In this document: positions 23,705 through 24,096 of the stretch, in pieces
Layout of the letters: each line of letters starts with the position of its first letter
How positions within the stretch are numbered: the stretch's first letter is position 1
Source: JBEIVB01 sp040374085
GTDB taxonomy: Bacteria; Bacteroidota; Bacteroidia; UBA4408
DNA: 24,096 bases
Direction: 5' to 3'
NCBI GenBank assembly: GCA_040374085.1
Contig: JBEIVB010000034.1
Coordinates: 1 to 24,096 of the forward strand
Made by a program: the position numbers and the translations under genes
Notes under the pieces: model-generated
Databases searched by the model: none
What the model was told of the DNA's origin: nothing
Seen by the model: the letters and a program-made list of their open reading frames with translations, nothing else

Positions 23705-24096
23705 TTACACAGCCTGTGTTTTCGAAGCCCCGCCAAAAACAAAGCGCTTTATTTTGGACAGAGCTCCAAAAAAGGCTGCACTGCGCTTCCAGTGATTGTT
23801 TTCATACGATGCAAAATGCATGTGCGGAACCGGGGGGGTGCGTAAATATGTTTCGAAGGATTCTGGGGTAAACCCTAATTTTTTTAATGAGTATTCTTTG
23901 TCCTGCTTCAAAAGATCAGGGTCAATAATGGGCTTTTTCAGTTCCTCAAGTGCTTCCGCTTTGCTTATTTGACCAGAGCAAATAAGCGTTGCCAGGTGGG
24001 CTTTACGCTTATCGATTCCAAATTTTTCAGGGAGAATATGCGATTGATAGAAGCGGGTAAAAACCGATTCATAATGTTTTCCACCATAATCTCTCC
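23705..24096 (-). CDS. N-acetyl sugar amidotransferase (WbpG/PseA type), C-terminal part
   Basis: The last 129 residues of a gene that continues past the window edge. The frame is open to 24096, and the first visible residues are RDYGGKHYESVFTRFYQSH, followed by ILPEKFGIDKRKAHLATLIC, SGQISKAEALEEL and KKPIIDPDLL. These are the conserved C-terminal signatures of N-acetyl sugar amidotransferases, ATP-pyrophosphatase-type enzymes that turn an acetamido sugar into an acetamidino sugar, using ammonia from a HisH/HisF-like pair. Those partners would lie outside. The catalytic PP-loop is outside the window. The tail after PPVPHMHFASYENNHW is basic and variable. It is 80 bp upstream of the epimerase on the same strand. 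Part of an O-antigen or capsule cluster, by inference. Confidence 0.85.
   Translation of the reverse strand, partial: RDYGGKHYESVFTRFYQSHILPEKFGIDKRKAHLATLICSGQISKAEALEELKKPIIDPDLLKQDKEYSLKKLGFTPESFETYLRTPPVPHMHFASYENNHWKRSAAFFGALSKIKRFVFGGASKTQAV

Noticed and set aside
23705..23911. Stand-alone small protein starting at TTG 23911
   Set aside because: The frame continues open to the window edge with conserved amidotransferase residues, so it is the end of a larger gene.

Overview
The window looks like a chromosomal stretch from a non-photosynthetic member of the Bacteroidota. The evidence is a large secreted protein with a C-terminal type IX secretion (T9SS) sorting domain, a TonB-dependent receptor followed by two lipoprotein genes, Bacteroidota-style -7 boxes (TAnnTTTG) ahead of several genes, few Shine-Dalgarno sites, and the gene order zapB-like / zapA / rny. 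Base composition is moderate and even. I see no insertion sequence, phage gene, tRNA, rRNA or CRISPR array. Species or genus cannot be fixed from this sequence.

Left part (1-9350): the end of a TonB-dependent outer-membrane receptor, then two small lipoprotein genes (a DGDG-motif lipoprotein and a lipocalin-like one) closed by a good intrinsic terminator. Next come an oppositely oriented T9SS-secreted beta-helix protein, a 443-bp AT-rich divergent intergenic region with two identical poly-T elements, a TPR-transmembrane-SpoIIE phosphatase, and two small exported proteins (one unknown, one a single carboxypeptidase-regulatory-like domain).

Middle (9353-14947, minus strand): a compact five-gene operon, in transcription order zapB-like coiled coil, zapA, rny (RNase Y), a CpcT/CpeT-family exported protein, and an AddB-like PD-(D/E)XK nuclease. 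All spacings are 5-32 nt. This joins cell division, RNA decay and recombination repair to a family best known from phycobilisome assembly.

Centre-right (15004-17596, plus strand): three consecutive exported FKBP-type peptidyl-prolyl isomerase genes carrying at least five FKBP-like domains, ending in a strong bidirectional terminator. They probably form a periplasmic folding-factor operon. Opposite them lie an LTA-synthase-family sulfatase/transferase and, 39 bp downstream, a TerC-family membrane protein. That pairing suggests metal delivery to a manganese-dependent extracytoplasmic enzyme. Divergent from these are an M50B-like membrane metallopeptidase and a YebC-family protein.

Right end (22020-24096, minus strand): a GNAT acetyltransferase, a non-hydrolysing UDP-GlcNAc 2-epimerase and the C-terminal part of a WbpG/PseA-type N-acetyl sugar amidotransferase. 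This is probably the edge of a surface-polysaccharide cluster that continues beyond the window.
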